DNA of 64,000 nucleotides from ZC4RG17 sp036259475 (GTDB lineage: Bacteria; Actinomycetota; Acidimicrobiia; Spongiisociales; ZC4RG35), in the NCBI GenBank assembly GCA_036259475.1, contig DATABS010000013.1:1-64000 (forward strand), in the 5' to 3' direction. Position 1 is the stretch's first letter. Every line of letters starts with the position of its first letter. Under the pieces are notes generated by a model, which saw only the letters and a list, made by a program, of their open reading frames with translations, did no database searches and had not been told where the DNA came from. This document shows, in pieces, positions 18,058 through 27,034 of this stretch. Position numbers and translations under genes: made by a program.

Positions 18058-18722
18058 GCCGCGGCCTTCGCCCGACGGACCCACGGAGCCAGTCGTCGCT
18101 GGAGGGCGAGAAGGGCCAGATCCAGGAGGACGGCGAACAGGATGGAGAGCGCCGTTCCCACCAGGATCTCGGTCGCGAAGTTGCGTCCCAGCCCGCGCAG
18201 TATGAAGGCGCCGTAGCCGCCCTGACCGATCAGGCTCGTGACCGTTACGAGGCCCACCACGGTGACGGCGGCGATGCGAATGCCCGCGACGATCACGGGG
18301 ATCGCCAGAGGAACCTGGATCCTCCAGAACAGCCGACCAGGTGTGTAACCCATGGCGACCGCAGATTCGACCACCGATGGAGTAACCCCATCGATCCCCG
18401 CCACGATGTTGCGGATCAGGATGAGGAGGGTGTAGGAGACAAGACCGATTTCGGCGGTCAATAAGCTGGGGCCGGTGAAAGGAACCAGCGCCGCGAAGAG
18501 GGCGATGCTGGGGATCGTGTAGAGGACGCCGGCCGTCCACGTGATCGGCGAATAGGTCCGGCGGAAGCGAAGAGCGATGACGGCCAGGCCGATGGAGATC
18601 ACGAGCCCGAAAGTCACGGCGATGCCGGTGAGAACGACATGCTCGACGGTTCGCTCCCACATCTCGTCGAAGTGGGTGAGGATCCAGTCCCAGCGGATGA
18701 ACGGCGACGTCTGGGCGAGCAC
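18054..18722 (-). CDS. Osmoprotectant ABC transporter permease 1
   Basis: A 222-residue permease with six predicted helices and the coupling motif ESAVAMGYTPGRLFW. It pairs with the next permease to form the channel of an OpuC-like importer. The start is GTG 18720-18722, three bases after the ATPase stop, so the two are co-translated. Confidence 0.9.
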   Translation of the reverse strand: MLAQTSPFIRWDWILTHFDEMWERTVEHVVLTGIAVTFGLVISIGLAVIALRFRRTYSPITWTAGVLYTIPSIALFAALVPFTGPSLLTAEIGLVSYTLLILIRNIVAGIDGVTPSVVESAVAMGYTPGRLFWRIQVPLAIPVIVAGIRIAAVTVVGLVTVTSLIGQGGYGAFILRGLGRNFATEILVGTALSILFAVLLDLALLALQRRLAPWVRRAKAAA

Positions 18723-18725
18723 CGC

Positions 18726-19817
18726 TCAGCCCACCAGCTCGGCAGTGAGCAGGTCAAGCGTGAGCATGCCCACATAGCGCTCGCCTTCGAGCACCACTCC
18801 GACGTTGTTTTGGGTATTGACGATGGCGTCGAGGGCCTCGCGCAGGTTGGAGGAGCACTCGACTGTCACCCGAAAAGGCCGACTCTCCACCTCCCCCACC
18901 CGGGCGACGCCCGTGAGATCCGAACCCCAGACCCAACCGAGCAGCCGACCGTCGTCCAGAACGGTCACCCAGTCGAGTCCGTTCTCGGTCATCACCTCGG
19001 CGGCCCTGCCTGGCGTGTCGGAGACATCGACGATGGGGCCGCGTGCCAGCGGGAACGTGTCAAGACGGACCAGTGAGAGCCGCTTGATGCCGCGATCCCG
19101 TCCCAGGAAGTCGGCCACGAACGCCGTGGCCGGCTGCGACAGGATCTTGTCGGGTGTGTCGAACTGCTCCAGCACCCCGCCGATGTTGAGGATGGCTATG
19201 CGATCGCCCATGCGGATGGCCTCGTCGATGTCGTGGGTGACGAAGACCACGGTCTTCTGGAGGTCGGCTTGGAGGGCCAGGAACTCGTCTTGGAGGCGGG
19301 TCCGCACGATGGGGTCGACGGCGCCGAACGGCTCGTCCATCAGTAGCACGGGAGGGTCGGCGGCGAGGGCGCGGGCCACGCCTACCCGCTGTTGCTGGCC
19401 GCCGGATAGCTCCGTCGGGTAGCGCGGCAGCATGCTGGCCGGCAATCCCACGGTGTCAACGAGCTCGCCGACCCGGCGCCGGATGCGGTCCGGTTCCCAA
19501 CCCAGCAACTCGGGCACCGTGGCGATGTTCTGGGCGATCGTGCGGTGAGGAAACAGGCCGATCTGTTGTATCACGTAGCCGATCGAGCGCCGTAGCTCGG
19601 GCGCCGGGATGTCACCGGTGGAGACGCCGTCAACCCGTATATCCCCTGAGGTCGGCTCGACGATGCGGTTGATCATCTTGAGAATAGTGGTCTTGCCACA
19701 GCCCGATGGGCCGACGAGGGTGACGAACTCGCCTCGACCCACCTCGAGCGACAGGTCCGTGACCGCGGCAGCGTCCGTCCCCGGGAAGATCTTCGAGACG
19801 TGATCCACGACGATCAT
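18726..19817 (-). CDS. Osmoprotectant ABC transporter ATP-binding protein with CBS domains
   Basis: A 363-residue ATPase of the OpuCA/ProV class. The Walker A GPSGCGKTT lies near residue 38, the Q-loop at IQQIGLFP, the signature LSGGQQQRV and Walker B LLMDEPFGAVD follow. C-terminal residues ~255-360 form a CBS pair, which in OpuA/OpuC senses ionic strength. The start at ATG 19815-19817 gives MIVVDHVSKIFP; a short in-frame extension upstream is possible. Confidence 0.92.
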   Translation of the reverse strand: MIVVDHVSKIFPGTDAAAVTDLSLEVGRGEFVTLVGPSGCGKTTILKMINRIVEPTSGDIRVDGVSTGDIPAPELRRSIGYVIQQIGLFPHRTIAQNIATVPELLGWEPDRIRRRVGELVDTVGLPASMLPRYPTELSGGQQQRVGVARALAADPPVLLMDEPFGAVDPIVRTRLQDEFLALQADLQKTVVFVTHDIDEAIRMGDRIAILNIGGVLEQFDTPDKILSQPATAFVADFLGRDRGIKRLSLVRLDTFPLARGPIVDVSDTPGRAAEVMTENGLDWVTVLDDGRLLGWVWGSDLTGVARVGEVESRPFRVTVECSSNLREALDAIVNTQNNVGVVLEGERYVGMLTLDLLTAELVG

Positions 19818-19895
19818 GCTGTCGCTCAAGGCCGGCCTCCGTGAATTCGGGCGCCCACTCGGGGCAGTCACACTAACCGGGGCGGATTGTCCGGG

Positions 19896-20813
19896 TCAGC
19901 CGGCCTGGCTGTCATCGGCCAGCACGAGGCCTCCAACCAGATGACCGTCGTCGTCTATGACGGGAATGGGGTCGGGCCCGAAGAGTGGCTCGAGCGCTCT
20001 AGCCGCCTCGAGCGGGTCCGTCAGGGAGATCGAGAGGGGTTCTTCCATTGCTTCGCCGACCGGCGTGTCGCCCGATCTCTCCGCCAGATCAGACCGCCGG
20101 ACGAGGCCGACCAGCAGCCCCGCGTCGGCCACGGCCAACGTCTCCTCGGAGGTGATACGCAGAGTGTCCTGGACGTGCAGCATCGGCGCCACGAAGACCG
20201 GTTCTCTCATCGCCTGGAACACACGGCGAGGAGCCGATCTCACCACGACGGCTCCCGCCGCCGCCCGGGACCGAAGACGGGCACCGGGACCGGAGACGTG
20301 TCGCTGGAGCCACGACCCCCCAGGAGCGCCGAAAACGAGAAGGCTGCGCTCGGGAAGACTGGCCACCAGCTCGCTCATACCTGAGGTCGGCAAGGTGCGG
20401 TAGTCGATGTCGGGCACGAGGGGATAGATCTCTTTCACCACCTCTTCCGCCTGGGAGGCATCGCCGTCGCTCGGGTAAGCCGACACCATCGAGGCGGGCA
20501 CGGCGAGAGCCTCGCCGAGACGGTGCGCCACGCGGGCGGCGAGAACCGAGTGCGGGCCCCCGCCTACCGCGGCGACGACCGCCTCGACCCCATCGGGTTC
20601 GATGTCGATCGGCGCCGCCACGTCGATCAGGTCGAAGGACGTCTGGACCCGTCGTGACACCAATAGGTCGGCTCTCTCGCTCACGCAGGCAGCCATCGGG
20701 TCTCCTTGGACCCGGGGCGCCTCCGTTCCCGCCAGCAGCCCCGCCAGTTCCCGGCACCCGCGACCACGGGTCCAAACCACGCGGAGAGTCGAAGCGCCGG
20801 CTTGCCAGGTCAT
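19896..20813 (-). CDS. CBS-domain protein with universal-stress-like N-terminal region
   Basis: A 305-residue soluble protein. The C-terminal ~120 residues contain a CBS pair (ALFGP-type region, IPVIDDDGHLVGGLVL). The N-terminal half (AVVAAVGGGPHSVLAARVAHRLGEAL, then SELVASLPERSLLVFGAPGGSW) resembles the nucleotide-binding fold of universal stress proteins, by eye only. It diverges from the transhydrogenase operon and lies upstream of the osmoprotectant ATPase on the same strand, suggesting an energy or ionic-stress link. The start ATG 20811-20813 was chosen as the first plausible one; a later ATG in MAACVSERADLL is possible. Confidence 0.7.
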   Translation of the reverse strand: MTWQAGASTLRVVWTRGRGCRELAGLLAGTEAPRVQGDPMAACVSERADLLVSRRVQTSFDLIDVAAPIDIEPDGVEAVVAAVGGGPHSVLAARVAHRLGEALAVPASMVSAYPSDGDASQAEEVVKEIYPLVPDIDYRTLPTSGMSELVASLPERSLLVFGAPGGSWLQRHVSGPGARLRSRAAAGAVVVRSAPRRVFQAMREPVFVAPMLHVQDTLRITSEETLAVADAGLLVGLVRRSDLAERSGDTPVGEAMEEPLSISLTDPLEAARALEPLFGPDPIPVIDDDGHLVGGLVLADDSQAG

Positions 20814-20908
20814 CGCCCCCGAGTCTGGCACAACCTGCGCTCTGTGGCCGGTCCCGCCGGTCGAGCCCTGAGTACGGAGTGCGACCGGTCTTCTGCCACC
20901 ATGAGCGT

Positions 20909-22027
20909 ATGGAGATCCATGTCCTCTCCCCCACCCATCCGTGGGAGCGCCGAGTCGCCCTGACACCCGACATGTGCCGCCGGCTCGCGCAGAAGGGCCA
21001 TCGCATCTCGATCAGCTCCGGCGCCGGAACCGCCGCCGGCTACCCCGACGACAGCTACGAAGAGGCGGGCGCTCGCATCGGACGCCAACCCGACGTCGAC
21101 CTGGTCGTGTGCGTGGAGCCGCCCCGACTCGAGGAGATCAGCGCCGCCCGAGCCGTCCTCGGCCTGCTCGACCCGCTTGGAGCGCCGACCCACCTCGAGA
21201 AGTTGGCCGGAGGCGGAGCCGCCTTGCTCGCCTTCGAGTTGGTTCCTCGAACCACCCGGGCCCAGATGGTCGACGTCCTCTCTTCCCAGGCATCTCTCGC
21301 CGGTTACGAGGCGGCCCTCGAGGCGGCCGCCCGCTGCGACCGTATCTTCCCGATGCTCACCACCGCCGCCGGGACACTGCGACCGGCCGTCGCCTTGATC
21401 CTGGGAGCAGGCGTGGCGGGACTCCAGGCCATCGCCACAGCTCGCCGGCTGGGAGCGTCGGTATCGGGATTCGATGTTCGGGCTGCCGCCGCCGAGCAGG
21501 TGGAATCGCTCGGGGCGTCGTTCATCTCCGTCGACATCGAGTCCCAGGACGCCTCTGCCAGCGGCGGCTACGCCCGGGAGCTGGCCGAAGACACCGAAAG
21601 CCGGCTCCTCGCCGGCTTGTACGACCACGTCGTGCGAGCCGACGCCGTGATCACGACGGCGGCCATCCCCGGACGACCCGCCCCCCGCCTGGTCACCGAG
21701 GAGATGGTGACTGCGATGCGCCCAGGAGCGGTGATCGTGGACGGGGCCGCCTCCACCGGCGGTAACTGCGACGTGAGCCGCCCGGGCGAGACGATCGTCG
21801 TGGACGGCGTGACCGTCTCGGCCCCCCTGGACCTGCCATCCCGGCCCGCCAACCACGCCAGTCAGCTGTTCGCCCGCAACGTCTCCAACTACATCGACCT
21901 CATTACCGGGGAGGACGCATCCCTGGCCGCGGATGTGGACGACGACATCGTCCGCGAATCGACCGCGGCGCGTGGCGGCGAGCTGACTCACACCCGCATC
22001 AATGCGGTACTGGCCGGAGAGGGCTGA
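20909..22027 (+). CDS. pntAA: NAD(P) transhydrogenase alpha subunit, soluble domain I
   Basis: A 372-residue NAD(H)-binding subunit of proton-translocating transhydrogenase. The AlaDh_PNT N-terminal domain (WERRVALTPDMCRRLAQKG) is followed by the Rossmann motif LGAGVAGLQAIATARRLGA near residue 165 and the conserved FDVRAAAAEQVESLGA. The enzyme couples hydride transfer from NADH to NADP with proton flow, supplying NADPH. The subunit is split from its membrane part, as in Rhodospirillum-type three-gene forms. The start is ATG 20909; the overlapping longer frame has no family similarity. Confidence 0.93.
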   Translation: MEIHVLSPTHPWERRVALTPDMCRRLAQKGHRISISSGAGTAAGYPDDSYEEAGARIGRQPDVDLVVCVEPPRLEEISAARAVLGLLDPLGAPTHLEKLAGGGAALLAFELVPRTTRAQMVDVLSSQASLAGYEAALEAAARCDRIFPMLTTAAGTLRPAVALILGAGVAGLQAIATARRLGASVSGFDVRAAAAEQVESLGASFISVDIESQDASASGGYARELAEDTESRLLAGLYDHVVRADAVITTAAIPGRPAPRLVTEEMVTAMRPGAVIVDGAASTGGNCDVSRPGETIVVDGVTVSAPLDLPSRPANHASQLFARNVSNYIDLITGEDASLAADVDDDIVRESTAARGGELTHTRINAVLAGEG

Positions 22028-22028
22028 A

Positions 22029-22319
22029 ATGGAGTCTCTCTTGATCCCCATCACGGTCTTCGTGCTGGCTTCGTTCGTCGGCTTCGAGGTCATCAGCAAA
22101 GTGCCGCCCACTCTCCACACGCCGCTCATGTCCGGATCGAATGCCATTTCGGGCATCGCCATCATCGGGGCGATCATCGCCGCCGGCGAGACGACGGGTG
22201 TCCTCTCGGCCGTCCTCGGATTCCTGGCGGTCGCCATGGCGACGATCAACGTGGTGGGAGGGTTTCTCGTAACCGATCGCATGTTGGCGATGTTCCGCAG
22301 GCGACCGGACAAGAGATGA
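22029..22319 (+). CDS. pntAB: NAD(P) transhydrogenase alpha subunit, membrane domain
   Basis: A 96-residue membrane subunit with three or four helices. The hallmark FVGFEVISKVPPTLHTPLMSG and GSNAISGIAI stretches are present. It follows pntAA by one base and overlaps pntB by four (ATGA). It forms part of the proton channel with the PntB membrane region. Confidence 0.94.
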   Translation: MESLLIPITVFVLASFVGFEVISKVPPTLHTPLMSGSNAISGIAIIGAIIAAGETTGVLSAVLGFLAVAMATINVVGGFLVTDRMLAMFRRRPDKR

Positions 22320-23686
22320 ACCCCACCCTGGCCGGCTACCTCTACTTGATCGCCGCCGCCCTCTTCATCGTGGGTCTGCGGCGCCTTTCAAGCCCCGCCA
22401 CGGCACGTTCGGGCAACCAGCTGGCAGCGACGGGGATGCTCGTGGCGGTGATCGTGACACTCGCCGATCGCCAGATCCTCTCCTACTGGGTCATTCTGGC
22501 GGGGCTGGTGGTCGGTTCGGTGGTGGGTGTCGTCCTGGCGCGGCGGGTCGAGATGACCGCCATGCCTCAGCTGGTGGCGGTTCTGAACGGTTTCGGCGGG
22601 GGGGCTTCGGCGCTGGTCGCCCTCGTCGAGCTCGGCGCCGGCGACGATGGCACCCGCACCCTCGTCACGGTGGCGATCTCCGTGTTGATCGGGGCTGTCA
22701 CCTTCACCGGCAGCATGGTCGCCTTTGCCAAGCTCCAGGGCTTGGTGCGAGGCGCTCCCATCTCCTACCCGGGACAGCGGTGGGGGGATCTGTTGCTTGC
22801 CGCGGCCGCGCTGGCCGCAGCCATCGTGCTGGTGGCCAGCGGAGGAGAGATGGTGTGGGCCTGGACAACGGTTGCCGTGACCGGGCTGCTGGGCGTCACC
22901 CGTGTCCTTCCTATCGGAGGGGCCGACATGCCGGTGGTGATCTCGTTCCTCAACTCCGCCTCTGGTTTGGCTGCGTCGGCGGCAGGATTCGTGATCGAGT
23001 CCAATGCACTCGTCATCTCCGGTGCCCTGGTCGGAGCGGCGGGCTTCATCCTCACCACGATCATGGTCAAGGCGATGAACCGTTCTCTGGGCGATGTCCT
23101 CTTTGGTGCCTTCGGGGTCGCACCGGACCAGGCAGACGCCGACGACTCCGAGAAGGTGGCGCGGCGGGCGACTCCCGAGGATGTGGCCATAGCCCTGGCT
23201 TATGCCCGCTCGGTCGTGGTGGTGCCGGGGTATGGACTGGCGGTCGCCCAGGCGCAACACGCCATGCGGGAGCTGGAAGAGTCGCTCACGGCCCGGGGAG
23301 TCGACGTCCGCTATGCCATCCACCCGGTGGCAGGCCGGATGCCTGGGCACATGAACGTCCTCCTGGCCGAAGCCGACGTCGACTACGAGCGGCTGTATGA
23401 CCTGGACGACATCAATCGGGACTTTCCTCACACCGATGTCGCGCTCGTCGTCGGCGCCAATGACGTGGTCAATCCCCTTGCCCGGGAGGATCCCAACAGT
23501 CCCATCGCCGGGATGCCGATCCTCGACGTGGATCGGGCCGACACGGTCGTCGTCGTGAAACGGAGCCTCTCCCCCGGTTTCGCCGGCATCGACAACCCGC
23601 TCTTCTACCTCGAGAACACGATGATGCTGTTCGCCGACGCCCGCCAAGGCCTGGCGGAGGTGACGGCGGCAGTGAAAGACGCTTGA
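22316..23686 (+). CDS. pntB: NAD(P) transhydrogenase beta subunit
   Basis: A 456-residue subunit: N-terminal ~270 residues with eight or nine helices, then the NADP-binding domain III (VVVPGYGLAVAQAQHAMREL, HPVAGRMPGHMNVLLAEA, VALVVGANDVVNPLA). All motifs for NADP(H) binding appear intact. It ends the three-gene transhydrogenase; the next gene starts one base after its stop. Confidence 0.95.
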   Translation: MNPTLAGYLYLIAAALFIVGLRRLSSPATARSGNQLAATGMLVAVIVTLADRQILSYWVILAGLVVGSVVGVVLARRVEMTAMPQLVAVLNGFGGGASALVALVELGAGDDGTRTLVTVAISVLIGAVTFTGSMVAFAKLQGLVRGAPISYPGQRWGDLLLAAAALAAAIVLVASGGEMVWAWTTVAVTGLLGVTRVLPIGGADMPVVISFLNSASGLAASAAGFVIESNALVISGALVGAAGFILTTIMVKAMNRSLGDVLFGAFGVAPDQADADDSEKVARRATPEDVAIALAYARSVVVVPGYGLAVAQAQHAMRELEESLTARGVDVRYAIHPVAGRMPGHMNVLLAEADVDYERLYDLDDINRDFPHTDVALVVGANDVVNPLAREDPNSPIAGMPILDVDRADTVVVVKRSLSPGFAGIDNPLFYLENTMMLFADARQGLAEVTAAVKDA

Positions 23687-23687
23687 G

Positions 23688-24020
23688 GTGGCCCGGTCAC
23701 TCGCCTTCGGCGTCACCGTGGCGGCAGCACTTCTATGGCTCACTTTTTTCGCCGGCCCGGGATCGGTCGAGTTCGCCACGCTGGCTGTGACCGCGGTTGC
23801 CCTGTGGTGGTTCGCCACAGTCGACCCGGGCCGCCTCGTCGACGAGAGAGGACGACCCCAGGGCATGCTGTTCGTTCTCTCGGTGGTGGGCTGCGCCCTG
23901 TTGGTCACCGCGGCGGCGCTCATCGCCACCACGACGACGTTCCTGATACTGGCCGTCGGCTTGGCGGCGATCGTCACCGGCCTGGTGCGGGCGGTCCGCC
24001 ACGGGATGGCGGCCCGCTGA
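23688..24020 (+). CDS. Small membrane protein of unknown function
   Basis: A 110-residue protein with about four hydrophobic helices (residues ~5-22, 28-44, 58-80, 82-102) and a short charged loop (DPGRLVDERGRPQG). It is not recognised. The GTG at 23688 is adjacent to the pntB stop, so it is likely co-transcribed with the transhydrogenase. Confidence 0.65.
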   Translation: MARSLAFGVTVAAALLWLTFFAGPGSVEFATLAVTAVALWWFATVDPGRLVDERGRPQGMLFVLSVVGCALLVTAAALIATTTTFLILAVGLAAIVTGLVRAVRHGMAAR

Positions 24021-24091
24021 CAGAGCGCCGACAAGACATCTGTGAAGCGTGTTGGCTGTGAGCGGTGTCAGTTGAGAGAACAGGAGCGATG

Positions 24092-24694
24092 ATGGAGTTC
24101 AGAGAGGTCCTCGCCCGGCGGCGAATGGTGCGCAACTACACGGGCGAACCAGTCGAGCGGGGGGCGCTCGAGCGGATCGCCGCTGCTGCTCTGAGGGCGC
24201 CCTCTGCCGGGTTCAGTCAGGGGCAGGCGGTCGTGGTCGTGACCGACCCGGCGGTTCGTCAGGAAATCGCCGAGGCGGCCGGAGAATCGTCCTATGTCCA
24301 GGCCGGCTTCGACCCGTGGGTCTCACGCGCTCCGGCTCACCTGGTGCTCTGTGTCTCGGAGGCGGCGTACCACCGCCGCTACCAAATGCCCGACAAGGTG
24401 GATGACGACGGCAACGAGATCGAGTGGCCTGTCCCGTACTGGTGGGTCGATGTCGGTGCCTCGCTGATGGCCGTGTTGTTGGCCGCCGTGGATGAAGGCC
24501 TGGCCGCTGGGTTCCTCGGGACTCATGCTCTCGACGATCTGCAAAGCCTCCTCGGAATACCCGACGAGTACATTCCGGTCGGGGTGGTGACGGTGGGTCA
24601 TCCAGCTACCGACCGACGATCATCGTCGCTGGATCTCGGACGTCGTCCCATCCCGTCCGAGATCCATTGGGACGGATGGAATACCCATGAGTAA
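24092..24694 (+). CDS. Nitroreductase-family flavoprotein
   Basis: A ~200-residue FMN-dependent oxidoreductase of the nitroreductase fold. It has the N-terminal RRMVRNYTGEPV (FMN phosphate contact), the APSAGFSQGQ segment and a C-terminal GVVTVGHP. Physiological substrates in this family vary widely and cannot be read from sequence. Two adjacent ATGs (24089 and 24092) follow AGGAG; the second gives better spacing. Confidence 0.85.
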   Translation: MEFREVLARRRMVRNYTGEPVERGALERIAAAALRAPSAGFSQGQAVVVVTDPAVRQEIAEAAGESSYVQAGFDPWVSRAPAHLVLCVSEAAYHRRYQMPDKVDDDGNEIEWPVPYWWVDVGASLMAVLLAAVDEGLAAGFLGTHALDDLQSLLGIPDEYIPVGVVTVGHPATDRRSSSLDLGRRPIPSEIHWDGWNTHE

Positions 24695-24776
24695 CCCGTT
24701 GTAACGTCTGCGCCCGCCGCAAGACTGTTATTCCGACCGTCGTTCCGCCCGGAACGCGCTCAGGGCCAGGATCCAC

Positions 24777-25379
24777 ATGACCCACCCAACCGACCATCTC
24801 AGACGCTACGGGGAAGACATCGCCTCCGCCGTCTCTCCGGCGCGCTCGCGCGTCGCGGCGCTGCGCGCCATCGGAGCCTCCGGATCCGAACGCCCCCACC
24901 TCCTTCCTCGCGTGGCGTTCGCCTCCCTGGCCGGTTTGCTCGTCCTCAACCTCGCCGCCGCCGGGGTGGCCGACGCTGCCGTGCCGGGCGACGCCCTCTA
25001 TGCCATCGACCGGGCCTACGAGGCCGTGACCGACGCGATCGGTCTGGGTGAGGATCACACGACGGAACGAGTTGCCGAAGCATGGACCTTGATGGAGCGG
25101 GACGACCTCACGGGAGCTATCGATCTGATGGCCACCGAAGTGCCCGACGACTCGGTCCGCCAGGTTGCCGGCGAGATGAAAGCCGTTGGACCAGAGCACG
25201 GCGTTTCGGCTCAGCATGTTCAGTCATTGCTCGAGGGCGTACAGATGCTGGCTCATGCCCGGGGAGAGCACGACTCGGAAGCGTGGCGAGAGGCCCGGGC
25301 CGCCCTGGATCTGGTAGGAGATCAAGTTTCGGCTGCCGCCCGGGTACAGGGTGGAAGCGAGCCCCCTCCCGCGGCCTAA
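24777..25379 (+). CDS. DUF5667-like membrane-anchored protein beside a sigma factor; stop codon may be premature
   Basis: A 200-residue protein: a cytosolic N-terminus with a short Arg-rich helix, one transmembrane helix (~residues 46-66), then an extracytoplasmic domain beginning AVPGDALYAIDRAYEAV, typical of DUF5667 proteins next to ECF sigma factors. It may act as an anti-sigma or envelope sensor for the downstream sigma factor; that role is inferred from position only. The TAA at 25377-25379 follows PPPAA, but the same frame continues for 93 more sense codons of a coherent low-complexity tail (next entry). The stop may therefore be a nonsense mutation, read-through site or base error. Confidence 0.75.
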   Translation: MTHPTDHLRRYGEDIASAVSPARSRVAALRAIGASGSERPHLLPRVAFASLAGLLVLNLAAAGVADAAVPGDALYAIDRAYEAVTDAIGLGEDHTTERVAEAWTLMERDDLTGAIDLMATEVPDDSVRQVAGEMKAVGPEHGVSAQHVQSLLEGVQMLAHARGEHDSEAWREARAALDLVGDQVSAAARVQGGSEPPPAA

Positions 25380-25658
25380 CCGGGGCCGCCCGACAATGCC
25401 GGAACGCAGGAACCGCCCGGCAACGACTCGCAGGGACCTCCCCCGGATGCCGGGCCGCCCGACAGCGCCGGCGACCAAGGCCCGCCCGACAACGCCGGAC
25501 AGCAAGGCCCGCCCGACAACACCGGACAGCAAGGCCCCCCACCCGACGCCGGACCGCCCGACGACGCAGATGGCAAGGGCCCTCCCGACGAGCCGGGCCA
25601 ACAGGGCAGCGGAGGGGGAAACCAGTCCAACCAGGGCCAGTCCGGCGGCCGGCCCTGA
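25380..25658 (+). other. In-frame Pro/Gly/Asp/Gln-rich tail after the TAA of the DUF5667-like gene
   Basis: In the same frame as the preceding gene, codons 25380-25655 encode a repetitive tail of PGPPDNAG, QGPPDNAGQ and QGPPDNTGQ units, ending in GGRP and a TGA at 25656-25658. Two near-identical 27-base units encode GPPDNxGQQ. Low-complexity tails of this type are usual at the C-terminus of such exported proteins. The ECF sigma gene begins 45 bases later. Confidence 0.6.
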
Positions 25659-25703
25659 ACCGGCGCCGGGTTGACAGGGCAGACTGGGACGTATCCTGAC
25701 TGG

Positions 25704-26270
25704 GTGACGACCGATCCGGCAGAACTTCGCCCTGCCTGGCCGCCGGCGCTCAAAGACGTCGAAGCCGCCCGGGACGGCGACATGGAGGCGATGGGTCGGG
25801 TGCTCGGTGCCGGTCATCCTCGGCTCATCGCCTTCTTTCATGGGGTGGGAATGCCGGCCGACCTCGTGGGTGAGATCGTTTCGGACGCCCTCGAGGGAAT
25901 GGTGCGCGGGTTTCCCAAGCTGCGCGATCCCGTCGCCTTCGAAGGGTGGTTCTGGTCGGTGGCCCGAAATCGGATGCGCACGGGCATCCGGCGTCATCGG
26001 TCCCGTCGCAATCCTCAGGACGCCTTCGTCTCCCCTTCGACGCCCGAAGAGAAGGTGATGGTCCAACACGATCACTCTCTGATCCGCGCCGCTCTTCAGG
26101 CCCTACCGCCCAGGGATCGCGAGCTGCTGTGGCTGCGCGATGTCGAAGGACTGGAGTATGCCGAGATCGGCAGCCAGCTCGGCGCCACGATCGGAACGGT
26201 CCGGGTGGCGTGCCATCGGGCGCGCAAACGACTGGAAGAGGCGTTTCTCGAACTAGAGGGTGGGCGGTGA
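25704..26270 (+). CDS. ECF-type RNA polymerase sigma factor
   Basis: A ~188-residue sigma-70 family regulator. Region 2 spans about residues 20-95 (FEGWFWSVARNRMRTGIRRH) and region 4 about 125-180 (LPPRDRELLWLRDVEGLEYAEIGSQLGATIGTVRVACHRARKRL), a helix-turn-helix for -35 recognition. GTG 25704 is taken as the start; an earlier TTG/GTG extension is possible. The upstream DUF5667-like membrane protein is the likely partner. The stop overlaps the next gene by four bases. Confidence 0.88.
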   Translation: MTTDPAELRPAWPPALKDVEAARDGDMEAMGRVLGAGHPRLIAFFHGVGMPADLVGEIVSDALEGMVRGFPKLRDPVAFEGWFWSVARNRMRTGIRRHRSRRNPQDAFVSPSTPEEKVMVQHDHSLIRAALQALPPRDRELLWLRDVEGLEYAEIGSQLGATIGTVRVACHRARKRLEEAFLELEGGR

Positions 26271-27034
26271 TCACGTCCACTGCGAACCAGCTCGTCAAGG
26301 GGTTGGCCCGCCTGCGCATTCGCCGCCACCGTGACACCACCGGCCAGTTCCTGATCGAGGGTCGTCGGCCTCTCACTATGGCGGATTCTGCGGGAGTGGG
26401 GATCATCCAACAGTTGATCTGCCGGGAGCTGGGCGGCGAGCCTCTCGTGGCGGACGTACCGCAGATAGAGCTGTCTGAAGCGCCGTTTCGGAAGATCTCC
26501 GTCCGCCAGAATCCCGATGGAGTCATCGGGGTGGCTACTCAGCTGGACACCCGCCTGGAAGGCCTCGATACGCCGTCTCAGCCGTTGATCCTCTTGGTGG
26601 AATCGATCGAGAAACCAGGCAATCTGGGGGCCATGCTGCGCACGGCCGACGCGGTTGGAGTCGGTGCCGTGATCGTGGCCACCCCTACCACGGACGTTCA
26701 CAACCCGAACGTGGTGCGGGCCAGCCAGGGCGCGTTGTTCACCGTTCCGCTGGCAGTTGGCACCCGGAACCGAGCACTGGAGTGGCTGCGGGAGAGGGAG
26801 ATTCGGCTGGTGGCCAGCACCCCCGCGGGGGAGGTCGGCCTGTGGGAGGCGAACCTGGCGGGACCGGTGGCGATCGCCGTCGGATCGGAAGCCCAGGGCG
26901 TCAGCTCGGAACTGCTCGCCGCCGCCGATCAGCGGCTGGTCATCCCGATGGAAGGAGCGGTAGACAGCCTCAACGCCTCCGTTTCGGCGGCTGTGCTCCT
27001 GTATGAGGCGGCCCGCCAGCGGAATCAGTCTTGA
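26267..27034 (+). CDS. SpoU/TrmH-family RNA 2'-O-methyltransferase
   Basis: A 255-residue SAM-dependent methyltransferase acting on rRNA or tRNA ribose. The N-terminal substrate-binding domain (LRIRRHRDTTGQFLIEGRR) precedes the knotted SPOUT domain with motif 1 NLGAMLRTADAVG, motif 2 AVGSEAQGVS and motif 3 IPMEGAVDSLNASVSAAV. The target nucleotide is not evident. GTG 26267 overlaps the sigma-factor stop. Confidence 0.9.
   Translation: MITSTANQLVKGLARLRIRRHRDTTGQFLIEGRRPLTMADSAGVGIIQQLICRELGGEPLVADVPQIELSEAPFRKISVRQNPDGVIGVATQLDTRLEGLDTPSQPLILLVESIEKPGNLGAMLRTADAVGVGAVIVATPTTDVHNPNVVRASQGALFTVPLAVGTRNRALEWLREREIRLVASTPAGEVGLWEANLAGPVAIAVGSEAQGVSSELLAAADQRLVIPMEGAVDSLNASVSAAVLLYEAARQRNQS

Noticed and set aside
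20810..24034. Long minus-strand frames opposite pntAA and pntB
   Set aside because: Antisense shadows of well-supported transhydrogenase genes.
159..25379. Reassignment of TAA to an amino acid
   Set aside because: leuB and other intact genes end in TAA, so the code is standard; the two internal TAA codons are best seen as mutations, errors or local read-through.
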